DNA from: Solen grandis
Taxonomy: Eukaryota; Mollusca; Bivalvia; Adapedonta; Solenidae
Assembly: GCA_021229015.1 (NCBI GenBank)
Contig: CM037781.1
Span: forward strand, 40,229,417 to 40,293,416
Reading direction: 5' to 3'
Length of the DNA stretch: 64,000 bases
Shown here: piece after piece, positions 25,775 through 44,129 of the stretch
Layout of the letters: each line of letters opens with the position of its first letter
How positions within the stretch are numbered: the stretch's first letter is position 1
Program-made: the position numbers and the translations under genes
The notes under the pieces: model-generated
Seen by the model: the letters and a program-made list of their open reading frames with translations, nothing else
What the model was told of the DNA's origin: nothing
Database searches by the model: none

Positions 25775-26385
25775 TTTATGCCCCCCTTCAAAGAAGAGGA
25801 GGTATATTGCTTTGCTCATGTCGGTCGGTCCGTATGTCCGTCGGTCTGTCGGTAGACCAGAACTTGTCCGAGTGATAACTTAAGTTCTATTTGACCTTTA
25901 AGTCTCAAACTTCATGTGGTTGTTGCTCATGATTAGTAGATGACCCCTATTGATTTTGGTGTTAACATCCAAAGGTCAAGTTCACAATGTCACATGTTGA
26001 TATATTTTCATTATATAAATGTCTTGCCCAAGTGATAACTTCTATTTTATTTTTACTCTTAAGGTCCTAACCTCATGTAGTTGTTGCTTATAAATGTAGA
26101 AAACCCGGTTTTCAAATTAATAAGTTGGATTCTTATAAATATTTTGTACGATTTAAGCACCGTCTGACTAATAACTCAAAATCTCATTGTGTCTGGTTTT
26201 ATATCAGTAAATGTTTAGTTCCACATTTTAGCACATTATATTTTCACTCAAATTTTTGAAGTTTGAGAATTTTTTGTGACAAGCCAACATTATGAAGGCA
26301 AACTCCTTGCATGTAATATAGCTATATACATATTATGGCATATGAGGGGGGCATATGTGTTTCACAAACATTTCTTGTTTCATTC
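25775..26385. repeat. Dispersed repeat with inverted GCCCCCC ends
   Basis: Begins ttatgccccccttcaaagaa and ends gaggggggcatatg, so the tips are inverted. The inside has tcggtcggtccgtatgtccg and ccaaaggtcaagttcac. The same end appears inverted at 44780-44815 and 46375-46410. No coding potential; probably a non-autonomous element. Confidence 0.65.
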
Positions 26386-26389
26386 TAAG

Positions 26390-28346
26390 ACAATTATCTA
26401 ATATGAGTGAGTTGTAAAGCTGGAAGAACTTTTACGCGAATGCTTCATAACCTGACTCTAGAGCTATTCCTGTTTAACAATATTGTTTTTATACAGGGTT
26501 ACATACCCTTGAAATTTTAGGGAAGCATTAATTTCTGATTTTAAAGACTTTTATCATTGACAACTATTTCAAGAATCCACAGGATCATTGTGAATGTATA
26601 TCAGGTTTATATAGTGGCATTTTCTTAGAGGGTATGATACATACACAATCACAGTAAGACCGACACATAAACACACCATAGGACGCAAGTCAAAACCTGA
26701 CTAGAGGTATACACATTAGTCACTAGTGATGAATTATTTATTATTTCAGATATATTCTAAGTTATGAATGCTTGTTTGTTTTGTTGGTGTTTTTTTTTTA
26801 CTTTTGCTAACATTGATTTTAAATGAAAAAAACATGTTCAAGTCATGAAAAAATATACATATAAAGTTCAGGGAAGATGTTGTTTTTTTTATTTTTCATT
26901 TTTCAATTTAGTTATCTGTAACTATTGGATCAGGATGTATGAACTTGGATCGTTTACCATGTATAACTTTAAGTATCAATTTTTCCAAGAGAAGCTTGAC
27001 CAAAACTAGGATGAAGGTTGAGCGCTGATTATCATTAAAAAAAACACCCGCCCGTCGTGTTATTTTATCAATTCAAGAGTGTCTGGAGTTATTCTGACTG
27101 GTTTTCAAGCTCAATGAGATACTGTGCAAATACACTTTGTGACAAAGTTTGGTAAAGATAGGTACATGTTTGTCAGAGTTATCAATCAAGCGAATTTTAA
27201 ACCAAAAAGGGGCCATAATTGTGTCAATAGTACATGTATCTAGGTTTTGGCAAAAGTCGAACTTGGGCTTCATTTTCATCAGTTAAACGTGTACTAAAAA
27301 TTGTTTAAGTCCATTAAGTCTATGTTGAGCTATCGATCGGACAAGATATTTTCCATAAAGGGGCCATAACCGTCGCAAGAGTTTACGGATTTTGCCCAAT
27401 GCCAAACTTGGCCTTCATTATACTGAGATAAACATGTGTAGCATGGCCAAGTTTGAGCTTGACTCAAGATAATTTATGTATGTAAATAGCGTTTTAACAA
27501 ATGTTCGTGCGTGTCATTCGTATTTGTTTTGTTAGTATTCTTGTCCCTTTGTTTGACACGTTGTGTTAAAGGTCTCGTGCTCAGTGTTACGTATAGTCCC
27601 GTGGTGAGAGAAAATCATGAATGTTATGATGTGCATGAATGATTTTCTATTTGATTGGTCAGCCCAGCCTTCATGAAAAGATTTGACGCGAATAATTTTA
27701 CCTATATAACATTTTCCTCTAACACATTTATTTTATCGTATTTGGATCGCCGAGCGGGACGCGAGTTCCATCGAAAACTGCTTAGCCATCAATATAAGAG
27801 ATTAACTTTGTATTGTTTGTTCTGTTAGTATTGTCCTTACCTTTGGACATTGCATTTATATTTATATTTTGGCAGTAGACGCGTCTGGTAAGACTTTTAT
27901 ACAATATCATTTTTAATATGTTTATTTGGGTTCTCGCTTGGAGTTTAATATGTCCATTAATTTTATTTGTATTATAATATTTGTTATTTATGTTCTAGGT
28001 TTTTATCATGTACGCACTACATTGGTGCATCCAATAAACGGACGACATCTTACCATGGAATGTTGTTTATGAACCCCGACTACACATGTGTACCAAAAAA
28101 TATCTAAAAATGTCAATCCATGAATGAGTTTATGATCGGGCATAGCCAACATACCAAGCTTACTCCAATAGCGAAACTGAAATATATACCCCCCCCCCCC
28201 GCCTCCATTTTTTTGTGGGGGTATAAAGGATTTAAAGATAACTTAAAAGAAGACTTTGGTAAGTTTTTATGTCAACATATAAATGTATGAAACATATGCA
28301 TGTTATCGAAGGTGCATTTTTTTTTAATTGCACGTGGACGGTTTGC
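26390..28346. other. Intergenic space between two convergent genes
   Basis: AT-rich, with the repeat at 27.0-27.5 kb, a C run at 28190-28200 and nothing else supported. It includes the presumed 3' UTR of the secreted-protein gene at its right edge. Confidence 0.45.
27000..27480. repeat. Degenerate tandem repeat with ggggccata motif
   Basis: Two or three diverged units around aaaaaggggccataattgtg (about 27205) and aaaggggccataaccgtcgc (about 27357), each followed by a Phe/Leu-rich-looking string and aacttgg..cttcatt. No gene supported. Confidence 0.5.
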
Positions 28347-34096
<5,750 letters not shown>

Positions 34097-34262
34097 GGTC
34101 ACTTTACACACTGTTTGATAGAAAGAGGACACGGACTTTTATCTGAGAATGCCCGTGGATGACGAGCTGTTTCGTAACATAGATATTAAGGTGGCTCTAG
34201 TGTAGATTTAATGAAACAGACTGCGCGACAACAGAGTTTCAAAGAGCGAAACCAAAGGTAGT

Positions 34263-34276
34263 CATTATATATATCT
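34263..34276 (-). promoter_or_regulatory. Possible TATA element of the secreted-protein gene
   Basis: On the minus strand the sequence reads tagatatatataatgac, about 170 bases upstream of the ATG, which would leave a 5' UTR of about 140 bases. Position and orientation fit a TATA box, but AT-rich strings are common here. Confidence 0.25.
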
Positions 34277-34650
34277 ACCTATACATCTTATATCTACATA
34301 GTCACATAGAACTACATGTCATCTCTTTAAAAACTGTCCCGTTTCTATGCCATGTCGCTAGAACATGTTAAGCTAAGATGTGAAAATACTTGGATATTTC
34401 ACAAAATATACTTATTCACTGTTAATATGCCGGAAACTTGTTACATGTAGGTGCATGTATCATCTCGTGCCCCCGCCCCAAGATGTATATCTATATTTAA
34501 ATGTGCATATATACGTACAACACTACAAACCATGCAGTACACCCTTGATGTCTGAACGAGAAACACCTTAAGGATCAGATAACAAGGTCGTTATTGGGAA
34601 ATTCACGTGACAAATAGTACGTGTTCTAGAACATACCGATAACATCAAAC

Positions 34651-34681
34651 ACATGATGATGATGATGATGATGATGATGAA
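34651..34681. repeat. (GAT)n microsatellite
   Basis: About ten ATG/GAT units upstream of the secreted-protein gene. Confidence 0.95.
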
Positions 34682-34907
34682 ATTGAGGGTGTGGTAGCAC
34701 TTGGTGATGTTGCTGCTGATGCTTAGATGATGGCAAAACATGCTCCTTTCAACCAAATCCGCACTTCATTGATGTCAAAGACTGAAAATTTCCTTTGTCC
34801 GCATTTTAACCCCTTAACACACAGTTATGTTAATGATTAGTGCCCAATGTCAAAGTTAGTTACGTCCCTTTCTTGTTTAGATCGTCAACTGATTCCTATA
34901 GTATCCT

Positions 34908-34930
34908 CTTTCTCTCTCTCTCTCTCTCTC

Positions 34931-34961
<31 letters not shown>

Positions 34962-34963
34962 AA
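34908..34963. repeat. (TC)n followed by a T run
   Basis: About 11 TC units, then about 24 T and a short A run. Confidence 0.95.
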
Positions 34964-36729
34964 TCCTATATTTTCCAATATGTTGACTTTTTACAATACT
35001 GTTTGAAAAAAAAAATGTCGCAAATGAATGTAAAAATATAATGCTGCCCCTGATAAAAATTGGTCTTCTGCTTATGGGATGAAATCTGTAGTTTATTTTC
35101 TGCCGTCTCTTTAACAACCAAAATGACAAATGGATACCAGCCATCAGATAAATAACATGCATTTAAGGCATGTCCTTATTAAAGCCCCATCTTATCTGAT
35201 GTCTACGTGCAGTATCAGCACGTTCAAAGGTTTGTCTTTTTCAGACTGAAGTAAAGTTGTTTGTCGAAAAAAAAAATCAATCTAACTATGAAACGACCCA
35301 ATAACATAATGTTCAATGCGGCATATGATAAATGCCATAATCTTTATTATCAATGTTTAAAATAAATCCCTGTTTCAAGATTTAGCATGTCAAAAGCATG
35401 CGTTATACAAGTGACAATTTTTGAACAGGGTTGCTTGCAACGTTTGCAAAGCACACGTATTTTATTTTTTCATCAATTCAAATGGGTATATAGCGCATTC
35501 GAAGCGAAAATCGTGCCGTACACAAAGGATTTTGAAGGATGTACATTTTTCATTAAATTTGGGGGAAAATATTAGTGGTGCACTTTCCGCGATAATATCA
35601 TAAACTCTGTTCAAAGTTGTTTTTTCCGAATATCTGGTAAAAGGAGCATTAGGGTCTATGCGTAGGGCACAATTTTCCGCTTCGCATGCGCGATATCCTA
35701 TTAAAATGGATGAATAATTAAATATTTACAGCAGTTTGCTCTTCCAAATCGGGTCAAAAGATGCTGCTCGCCTCACTGATAACGGCAAAGTGTAAATGAA
35801 ATTGTACAAACCGAATCCAATAAAACTTTAATAAATGCATTTTCCTATCTCATATGATTGTACAATATCACAAAGCTTTGTAAAATCTAGGTATACAAAT
35901 CTCTTACAATATGTAATAATAATAATAATTGTTAATTATATCAGTTTGTATGTAATGATGATAATTCGTATTGTTATCAAACGATTTATCAATAAGTGGG
36001 GCCGCGTTTTTCTCTACATTTTACATGAAGGTTTGAATAATTGTGCACCAAATCTTTCCAGCTGGGGTCGCCGTACCGTTATTCTTGGGCCACTATTTAC
36101 ACATTCCCACAATATATGGGTAGATTTTATATGCTGCTGATAACAATAAAACCTGTTTATTTTGCGGTAAGCTTGCCTTACTGTTCCAAAATTCAATGGT
36201 CTGTATGTAATATTTGTTAAAACCCGATGGATCCCAAAAACCGATTACTGGCCCAGAGAAATGACTCCGCAGAATAAACAATTGACTTTGACTTCCGCTT
36301 CCGGTTATTTTACTAGTTGACAAATGACAAATTTTCTCTTCACTGTTGCTAAGAATATGCCAGGATGAATTGCCTTTGAGTTGCCAACGTACCGTTAAGA
36401 TACAATAAGAAACCACTAATTGCACAGGTATAATGCCGTTTTGATGACTAATAGCCATATTTGTTTACAATTGTACTTTTTAGCCACCGCCTACAATTGA
36501 CAGCTTGTCTTGACAGTTGGACAGTGTCCGGTTCTTAATGTACATTGTACATTTTGGTGAATAGTGAAGATTTTTTTTTATTTATTTTTATTTTTCTTTA
36601 AATGTAACTAATCATTTAAGTATTGTATTGGCATTCATAACCATTTAGCGTAGTCTGTTACTGACATACAGTGCAAATTTTGATTATAAAATGTAGTCTT
36701 TTTCAAAGTCTTAAGGGGTGGCACGATTT

Positions 36730-38100
36730 ACCCAAATATACCCAAATACACCCAAATACTCCTGAATTACCCAAATACTGTCTTATTTAAGCATTTGTAG
36801 CTCCAAATTAGTAGTTATTATTATCTTTGGTGTACACATGTGTCTGTTAGGTGATTAAAATAAATAATTTAATTTAATAATATTTAATATTGTTTTATTT
36901 ATTATTTCATAATTGATATATATACGGACAAATCGGTTTCCCAAATACCCCTGATGTGACCTACACAGTTTTTTTTAAGTCTAGTATCTGCTCATTCGAA
37001 TAAAGAATAATCACAGGTTGTTTGTCTTTAGTAAGAACAACCTCTTGAACAAACGCGTTTTCATTCAATTGTCCCAATACCGACAGTATTTCATCAGCTA
37101 CATTGTTCTTGACGTGAGCGCGAACTGTAGCTTTGTTTTTTTCTCGGTAAACTTTGTCCTGCAATTGGCGTGCAGATTTTGGCGCCAACGGACTGAAAAT
37201 ATTAAAACAAATTAGAAATATTAAATACAAATATACAAAACGTCAAAATTTTCCTTCTTTCATTTTGAAGAGCTTTCGATGATGCGATTTCCATATAACG
37301 GAATTACTATCTGTTCTGTATATGACACCTTTTGAGTTTTACAAACGCCTCATTTTTTGTTTGAGGTTTGGGTTTAATATATCCTCGAGTACACAGTTCT
37401 GACGCACCTAAGAAAAAATTGTGGTCTTTTTTAATTAAACATAAACCAAAAATATAATTTTCCATTGTATGGAAAAACTAAGTCATTTATTCATAGTCTT
37501 ATATTGTTTTCATGTGGCTGACATCATTTTTTAATGAAAAATCACTAGTGTGCATGTCTGTATAATTCAGTGAGGATGACTTGAGAGTACAATGAAATGA
37601 CGCATTTGATTGGTTTTTCATTTAATCATTGTAGTATGTAAATAAAAACTGAATTTCGTGACAAAAAAAATATACGAGGGGATTTTGGTTGCAGTTTTTT
37701 CTTATTTCATCGCTTCACTGAATATATGCCAGATGAGAAAAAGTACTTATTGAAAAGGAGGTTTTGCAGGTATGTTGTATAAAATGCACCAAATAATAGC
37801 CCTGCATCAATAAATCGCCACAGTTTTACCTTTTAACGCTAAAAGGGATGTTGACAAACAGAACTTGTAAGAATGATGTCACACGGAATCTATTTTATAA
37901 AAAACGAGGTCAAAACAAAAAAGGCGTCGGAATAGTGATGCGTCGGAATAGAGTACCGTACGATATGTTATAGGCTGTGAATATGTTCTTTTAATTATAT
38001 AATACAATGAATAATCAATATTTTGCTGTTTAACACTGTATTTGGGAGTATTTGGGCAGTATTTGGGTAATTCAGGAGTATTTGGGTATATTTGGGTGTA
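36730..38100. mobile_element. DNA-transposon-like element with long inverted repeats built of cccaaata units
   Basis: 36730-36780 (acccaaatatacccaaatac, then ctcctgaattacccaaatac) is inverted at about 38041-38100, where the strand reads tttgggtaattcaggagtat and tttgggtatatttgggtgta. The copies differ by insertion of extra cccaaatac units. The right end runs into the N gap, so the terminus and target duplication cannot be read on that side. The inside holds a minus-strand exon-like frame (36961-37192). Long TIRs with an internal exon would suit a Mutator-like element; the superfamily is inference. Confidence 0.6.
36961..37192 (-). CDS. Exon-like frame inside the TIR element, possibly transposase-derived
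   Basis: On the minus strand an acceptor (tttgttttaatattttcag) is followed by an open frame to TAG at 36961-36963. The protein begins PLAPKSARQLQDKVYREKNK and includes ADEILSVLGQLNENAFVQEV and QPVIILYSNEQILDLKKTV. It is charged with amphipathic helices and looks like real protein. The ending YSNEQILDLKK recalls the region before the DDE domain in Mutator-type transposases, but that is a recollection I could not test. Upstream exons were not found. It could also be a captured host exon. Confidence 0.4.
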
Positions 38101-38200
38101 NNNNNNNNNNNNNNNNNNNNNNNNNNNNNNNNNNNNNNNNNNNNNNNNNNNNNNNNNNNNNNNNNNNNNNNNNNNNNNNNNNNNNNNNNNNNNNNNNNNN
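38101..38200. other. Assembly gap (100 N)
   Basis: Exactly 100 N, the usual placeholder for a gap of unknown size. It cuts the right inverted repeat of the element to its left. Confidence 0.99.
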
Positions 38201-39059
38201 TTTTATATATAAAATTCAACTTGACTACAAAAATGCTCGATTGGTTATGATGATTACAATTATTTTCATACTATACTTTGATTTTTCATTTTTTAATAAA
38301 TGAGAAAGAAGGAATTTGATATCACTCTGTTGAATGTAGATATGCGTGTAAAAAGCAGATATCGGCAGATATCGATATTTTTCTACATGTAACAACTAGC
38401 AAACATTTGTACATGTATCAGCTAATATTAAATGCCTTTAATGGATTTGACCAAAAATTGCTAGAAATACATTTATTTGCTGAACATTAAACTATAATTA
38501 CACAAAAATGTTGGTTAACCTGATTTTAGGACATGCTGAGTTGGCAAAAAAGAAGTTAGGTAAGGTAGTTTAAATGTATTTCACTAGTCAAATCGCTATT
38601 AATCGGCACACTTCGATGCGGTCGTATCACCTGAAGATACTATCTTGATGATAGATGATTGTTCACGATAACACCCGGTTACTTAATGTGTACAAGAAGT
38701 AATAATGTGCATTGAAGAATATTGCATCTAGTGCATCTAATGTACTGTTCTAAGCACCCATAATCTATCTTGAGCCGTTGAATATAATGATTGTGACAAT
38801 CATATTGTCAAATTCGTATGCCATTTGTTATGGAATATAAATAATTTAGCATATGCATTGTTGTGATACCTTTTCTTGAAGATACCGCCTTTTGATCTTC
38901 TACAGTAGTTGTTTTTAATTTTGTCCCCATTGTTAGTGATATGGGAAAACTGCTTTATTAGAAAGTTTCCATTTTATTTTTAATGTTAAATTTCCTTCAT
39001 GATTTCTCATAGCCATATCTTGCTTTCAATAAATTTCAAGGATTTAGAAAACAACAACC

Positions 39060-39096
<37 letters not shown>

Positions 39097-40679
39097 AACA
39101 AAAACAGCCATTCCATTATTTCACACTATGGATCGTGACAAGTGTCAGTGTGATTCCCTTACGTGTTTCCCCTTAAATACATTTTTGCCCTAAGGATGCC
39201 ATATATTTAAGAAGCGATTCTTGCCCGCATTGTTTTCAGCTTTGCCGTTTTAGCCCCTGCTGATGATTATGAAATCACATTATTATATGGTGTTTGGGAT
39301 TGGATGAAATATATATTAAACATTGTTTCATGTCGGCCCCCTTAAAAGTTTAACTGTTTATATTTGTTTTAATTTACCATTATAAGTTTGCTTTATGCTT
39401 ACTTCTAAAATCTTAATCACGATTTTCAGCAACTTGGCAACATTTTCTAACTTTCATCTAGAATATAAAGCAATCATCTAAAATATGTTCCACTTTCCTT
39501 TCACACATTCGTAGATTCATGATGTAACGTTTCCTGTATCCTAAAATATATGATGTTTCCTCTAAAAACCATAGACATTCAAACACATAGGTTAGGTGAG
39601 TTTGTATCCATCGCCGTTCCTTTTATATTAGTAAAATGTCTTTCAATAACGGATATTGTTTTCCACATTTATTTTTATGGATTTAGTCAGGAATTCTTCA
39701 GTAAGTTGGCTTTAGGACATTTATATTTCCTGCATGTAACAGCTTTAATGCCTAGAATGTAGGATATATAAATTTACATATTTGTAACATGGAAGAAAGA
39801 AGAATTACATTTAATGTTTTTAGTTTATATTGAAGAAAATCAATGGCATCCCGGATGTTTCTTTTTATATACTTACAAACACGATTTATAATAGCATAAA
39901 GTAATATTGACTTTGTCAGTATGTATCACATAATGAATCAGCTAAAATCTATATACTGTTTAGAGATTAAGGATATTTAAATAGGACTGTCTGAAAATCT
40001 TGAATGCTATAACTTTCGTGCATTTTCAGTTTATATACAAAATTAAAAATGTAACCAGTAACATGTCACATTACTTTTAAAATGAGACCAGTTTCTTTTA
40101 TTTGAAAATAAAATCGTAATCATAATCATTTGGGGATTGAGTCGAGAGAACGTGGTCCAATATGTTTGCTTTTAAAGCGATTTGCCTATACTGTAAAATC
40201 AGCCTCCAAACGTTTTATCTTTTTCGTGAGAATGAAATACAAAATTGATTTTCCCTTCCATCTCTATGGTTTACAATTACATTTATATATAGTTTTGGTG
40301 ATACTTTTCCTAGATATATATTTCTCTCCCTCTATGGATTCATTTACATTCAAACTTAGATGAGTTTTTATGTATTGTCTAATAACTAACTTATTTTAAT
40401 ATTGGGTTACTGTAATGTATTATTTATCATAATTCTCGAAACTCGATGAGGGTAAGTAAACCATCAGGGTAGCACCTGCTTTCTTTAATATAAGTCAGCA
40501 TATGTATTTCATGATGCATGTATTATATATTCATGTTATTAAGAACACATTCATTCTTGTTTAAGACATATAATATTTTTCAAATTAAGGTTTCGAATTA
40601 TATTTTCATCCTGGTAATGTTTGTTGTGTTTAACATCAATCGACCGTATTTCAGTCATTTAGAGACTGTCTACTATATT
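38201..40679. other. Non-coding, AT-rich
   Basis: The first 100 bases resemble 48379-48460 at roughly three of four positions. Frames at 39550-39762 and 40130-40363 are hydrophobic and AT-driven, without recognisable domains. Confidence 0.4.
39055..39096. repeat. (CAA)n microsatellite
   Basis: About 13 CAA units; it produces a false poly-Asn frame. Confidence 0.95.
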
Positions 40680-40740
40680 GTTCCTGCGGCCACGCTACAG
40701 TATCACGCCGTGGACATGTTGCATGATACAACACCCAGTA

Positions 40741-41265
40741 GGGGCCTCCGTGGCCGAAAGGGTAAAGTCGCTGACTTTAACACTCACTCAGCCCCTCACC
40801 GCGTGGGTTCAAGTCCCGGCAGGGTCATTCGGATTTTCATGTGAGGAAGCCTTCCAGCTGGTTTGCGGTAGGTTGGTGGTTCTACCCGGATATCTTCGTG
40901 CATTCGGGGTCTTCCTCCACCTGTAATTTAGCTGGACGTCGCTATATGACTGATTGTTGTTTGTTGTATTGGGGTTTACCGTCGCTGCGATAGTATTTCA
41001 ATCATATAGCGACGTCCAGCTAATTACAGGTGGAGGAAGACCCCGAGTACACAGAGGTACCCGGGTAGAACCACCGACCTACCGCAAGCCAGCTCGAAGG
41101 CTTCCTTACATGAAAAATCCGAAGTCCCTACCGGGATTCGAACCCACAGCGGTGAGGGGCTGAGAGATTTGTAGTCCACGACTGTAACCGCTCGGCCACG
41201 GCGGCCCCGCTATATGACTGAAAAACTGTCGAAGCGACGGTAAACTCAAATAGTCAATAGTCAAG
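40741..41265 (+). mobile_element. Family A SINE inserted in family B SINE, itself split
   Basis: The tRNA-like head starts ggggcctccgtggccgaaag; the B box gggttcaagtccc is at 40805-40817. The body ends acctgtaatttagctggacg. The element stops at 40952 and resumes at 41221 with the tail gtcgaagcgacggtaaactc. The split is flanked by a perfect 13-base duplication, cgctatatgactg, at 40940-40952 and 41208-41220. Confidence 0.85.
40953..41207 (-). mobile_element. Family A SINE inserted in the other family A SINE
   Basis: A 255-bp copy in the opposite orientation, bounded by the 13-base target duplication. The minus-strand head is gccgccgtggccgagcggtt, the B box is at 41133-41145 and the A-rich tail is seen as attgttgtttgttgtattgg on the plus strand. 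It is the closest relative of the intron copy at 24870-25110 and the youngest layer of the nest. Confidence 0.88.
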
Positions 41266-41459
41266 ACAACACTCAGTCACATTTTCCTGACAACGAGCTA
41301 ACTAGTCCTGGAACTATCCTGCTTGCATGCTGTGCGCCAAGCAAGGAGCTTGCAGTACCATTTGTATCGACTTTGCTTTATCGCCGTCGGGGATCGCACC
41401 CACGCCTTCCTGAGGCGAATACTCTTACCCCTCGGCCATCGGGACGGTGTCATCCTGAT

Positions 41460-44129
41460 TATATCTAAAACAAACATATATCATTGGTAATCATTTTTAA
41501 GGCAGGAAAATGAATACCGAGGACATAAATCTAAAAATACCGAATTGTTTCATATTTATATAGCGACGTCACAGGACCTATTTATTAAATAGTTTATTTA
41601 TATATCAAACTATTTTATCAAAATACCTTGTTTAGTCATTTTTTTATTTATAACTAAAACTGTTAAATATACCGATGCACACATATTTTTTTCAATAAGA
41701 CAATTTCAGTTATATAAAGTGGCTTCGCCTTAATTGATTCCTATATTCATTTCGTTAAAAAAATAGTAGAAGAATAGAAAAGAATTGAATGACGGAAATC
41801 GTGAGAAATGCCAAAAGTCTGAGAGACAGCTCATGTTGATACAAATTTCCTAATTTACAATCCTTGTTAAACACTTAATTGATTCAGATATCAGATTATC
41901 TTTTATATATTCTAAAATTCACGTGAGTGCGATAAATAATGTTATTACGGCCAGATTATCAAAGAAGACTAAGAACTGGATGCCAAGAACTGAACTGGAT
42001 GCCAAGAACTGAACTGGATGCCAGGAACTGAACATCGACGAGGGTTTAAGTGAAAACATCTACTCCGTCAAACTAGACATTACTCACAGTAATAAGTAAA
42101 CAATGGTTTTTCGACATGTTTATAAACATTTAACAGGAACAGTAAAAGGAATATGTTTCTTGCTTTTTCATAAATCAAGTAAAATTTATTGTGTTGAACC
42201 GACTTTATAAAATGGTATTGTCACAATCTGTCATTACACCATCTCTTAGCTGGAGATGCACGAAAAGAGATTAACTCGGAAAATGATACACTTCCAATGC
42301 TACTACTTAAATATATCTTACTACATGTATTTTGAAATACATTCTAAAAGGGAATAATTTTTGGTTTATTCATGTTTTCTGGTATTTTATCTGTTTTACC
42401 AGCTGTTTACCCTCAAAAGACATATCTACAGATATTTATGATACATGTATTGTGTGACCCGAGTTTCTTTCTTAGAATACAAAATGCCTCACCTCATTAA
42501 AGGCTACTGGCGACTATCCCTCCGGGGTACATTCTAGATACATTATCATATTTATATTAAAAAAGATATTACTCCGATGCAAAGCTACTTCCGCACAGAA
42601 TCAGTCAAAAAGTATATCATTTATCTGATAGACCGTGTATTATTTCTATGACAATATCAACTAAAACTGGAAATCCCTTGCGTACATAAAAAAAATATCT
42701 TATTCAAGTGCGGTATTGTATGATTAGTATCATCCTAAATTGAAATGCTTACACCTACTTTTCAACACAAAACACAAACGATGGTGGTTATGTCAACATT
42801 TTTTTGAAGTCTAAAACAATGCATTCTGATAGGAAAATTAATTACAACATATTTACATGTTGTCTGGAATAATAAGAATAAACCAGTTAAAACAAATCTT
42901 GTTGTTGGAAGCATAAGTTTAAGTTGTTATGTTATTTTAGTTCTGAAAAGAGCGATTTCGAACCAGCAGTTTGTTTATTTAAAATACTATTCTCTTATGG
43001 TTTGGTTCTTACATAGTGGTATGATTACAGCTACTTGTAATCCGGTAACTTTTCCTGAGGAAACTCTCACGCATTTGTTTATGACGCATGCATTTTCACG
43101 AATAACATTGACTAAACAAATTCTTCATTTAATTACTTATCTAAGTCCTCTAATTAATGATTTAAATGTTATTTCTGATAAATAAAATAAAGCATTTGTT
43201 TACAATTGATTGCAGCGTTATGAAGTTATTGATAAATTCGAATATTTAACTCCCATGGGAAATAAATAAAAGTCGTTGTCATTGATTAATGACTACTGTC
43301 TCGATGAAGATAGAGTATGCCATATATTATGGAACTAAAATACTCGATTTTGTTTTATTCATGAGATGATGATTGCCATTGTGGCAGAGTACTAAAACTT
43401 ATTGCAAAATGAATAGAAATCAAAATTACCACGTATATTATTAAAGAAATATATCTACCATAATAAACTATTTGATTGAAATATTTGATTTGAATATAAT
43501 TTGGTAGTTTTTATTGACGCAATATTTTTTTTAAAATAGAAACGGAATTAGCGGCAATCATTGAAGACAAAAAAGGCAGGTTTTTTGTGTCTAATCATGA
43601 CATTCTCCCTCGCTGTAAAGTAATGCTAAACCGTTCCATTTGATTTTAATTTTAGATTTTCTTTTATCGCTGGAACTATATCAGTTTATTATAATGCCAT
43701 ACAAGATATATATATAAGATATTCCCTTCTAATAAAAGTATAATCATACTTTATATCAAGGTTTTATGATGTTTTAGTGACATGTTCGCTACAAAGCTAA
43801 ATTAACTGATTTACAATGAACCTAACGAAACCATCTATGTTGTTTTAAATTTCTTCGGGAAGAAAAGTTCTCGCAAAATGTCGATAACAATATTAAGGCC
43901 TGACATATACTTTTATCTTATCTTCATGTCTCTGTTTAACAATTCACTTTTGTTTTTTCATCCATTATGTCGTCGTCCTTCATTTATTAGGAATATTATT
44001 TTATCCTAGGCAATCATTATCTGATTAATTTTGGAGTGAAATAATCCTTCGTCTTCGTCAACATTTACATTGAAGCTGTATTGTAATCTTTTGAATATAA
44101 AAGACGTATTGAAGATAATTGAACTGAAT
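41460..44129. other. Non-coding, AT-rich
   Basis: Only the 19-bp minisatellite at 41.97 kb stands out. Confidence 0.45.
41973..42031. repeat. 19-bp tandem repeat, three copies
   Basis: Three copies of aactggatgccaagaactg, the last with one change (aagg to cagg context). Minisatellite. Confidence 0.9.

Larger units (their letters stand above)
34280..36720. other. Non-coding; one weak exon candidate
   Basis: On the minus strand at 36458, caaatatggctattagtcat gives an ATG in fair context, with a gtacgt donor after 22 codons (about 36393). No matching downstream exon was found, so it is not called as a gene. Confidence 0.35.
40680..41455 (-). mobile_element. Family B SINE, split by a nested insertion
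   Basis: The minus-strand head is at about 41390-41450 (ccgatggccgaggggtaaga, then tgggtgcgatccccgacggc as B box). The body runs to 41266 and resumes at 40739 down to 40680 (ttgtatcatgcaacatgtcc, gcgtgatactgtag). The interruption is flanked by acaacacccagt (40728-40739) and acaacactcagt (41266-41277), a target-site duplication with one mismatch. Confidence 0.8.

Noticed and set aside
36093..36458. 121-codon minus-strand frame starting MAISHQNG as a gene
   Set aside because: The start context is fair and a gtacgt donor lies inside, but no partner exon or homology was seen; recorded only as a weak candidate.
37995..38303. Open frames across 38.1-38.2 kb
   Set aside because: They are open only because they read through the N gap.
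40741..41207. Functional tRNA genes at B-box motifs (also 14.9, 25.0, 33.7 and 41.4 kb)
   Set aside because: Acceptor stems do not pair, and the tRNA-like parts are fused to shared SINE bodies and tails.
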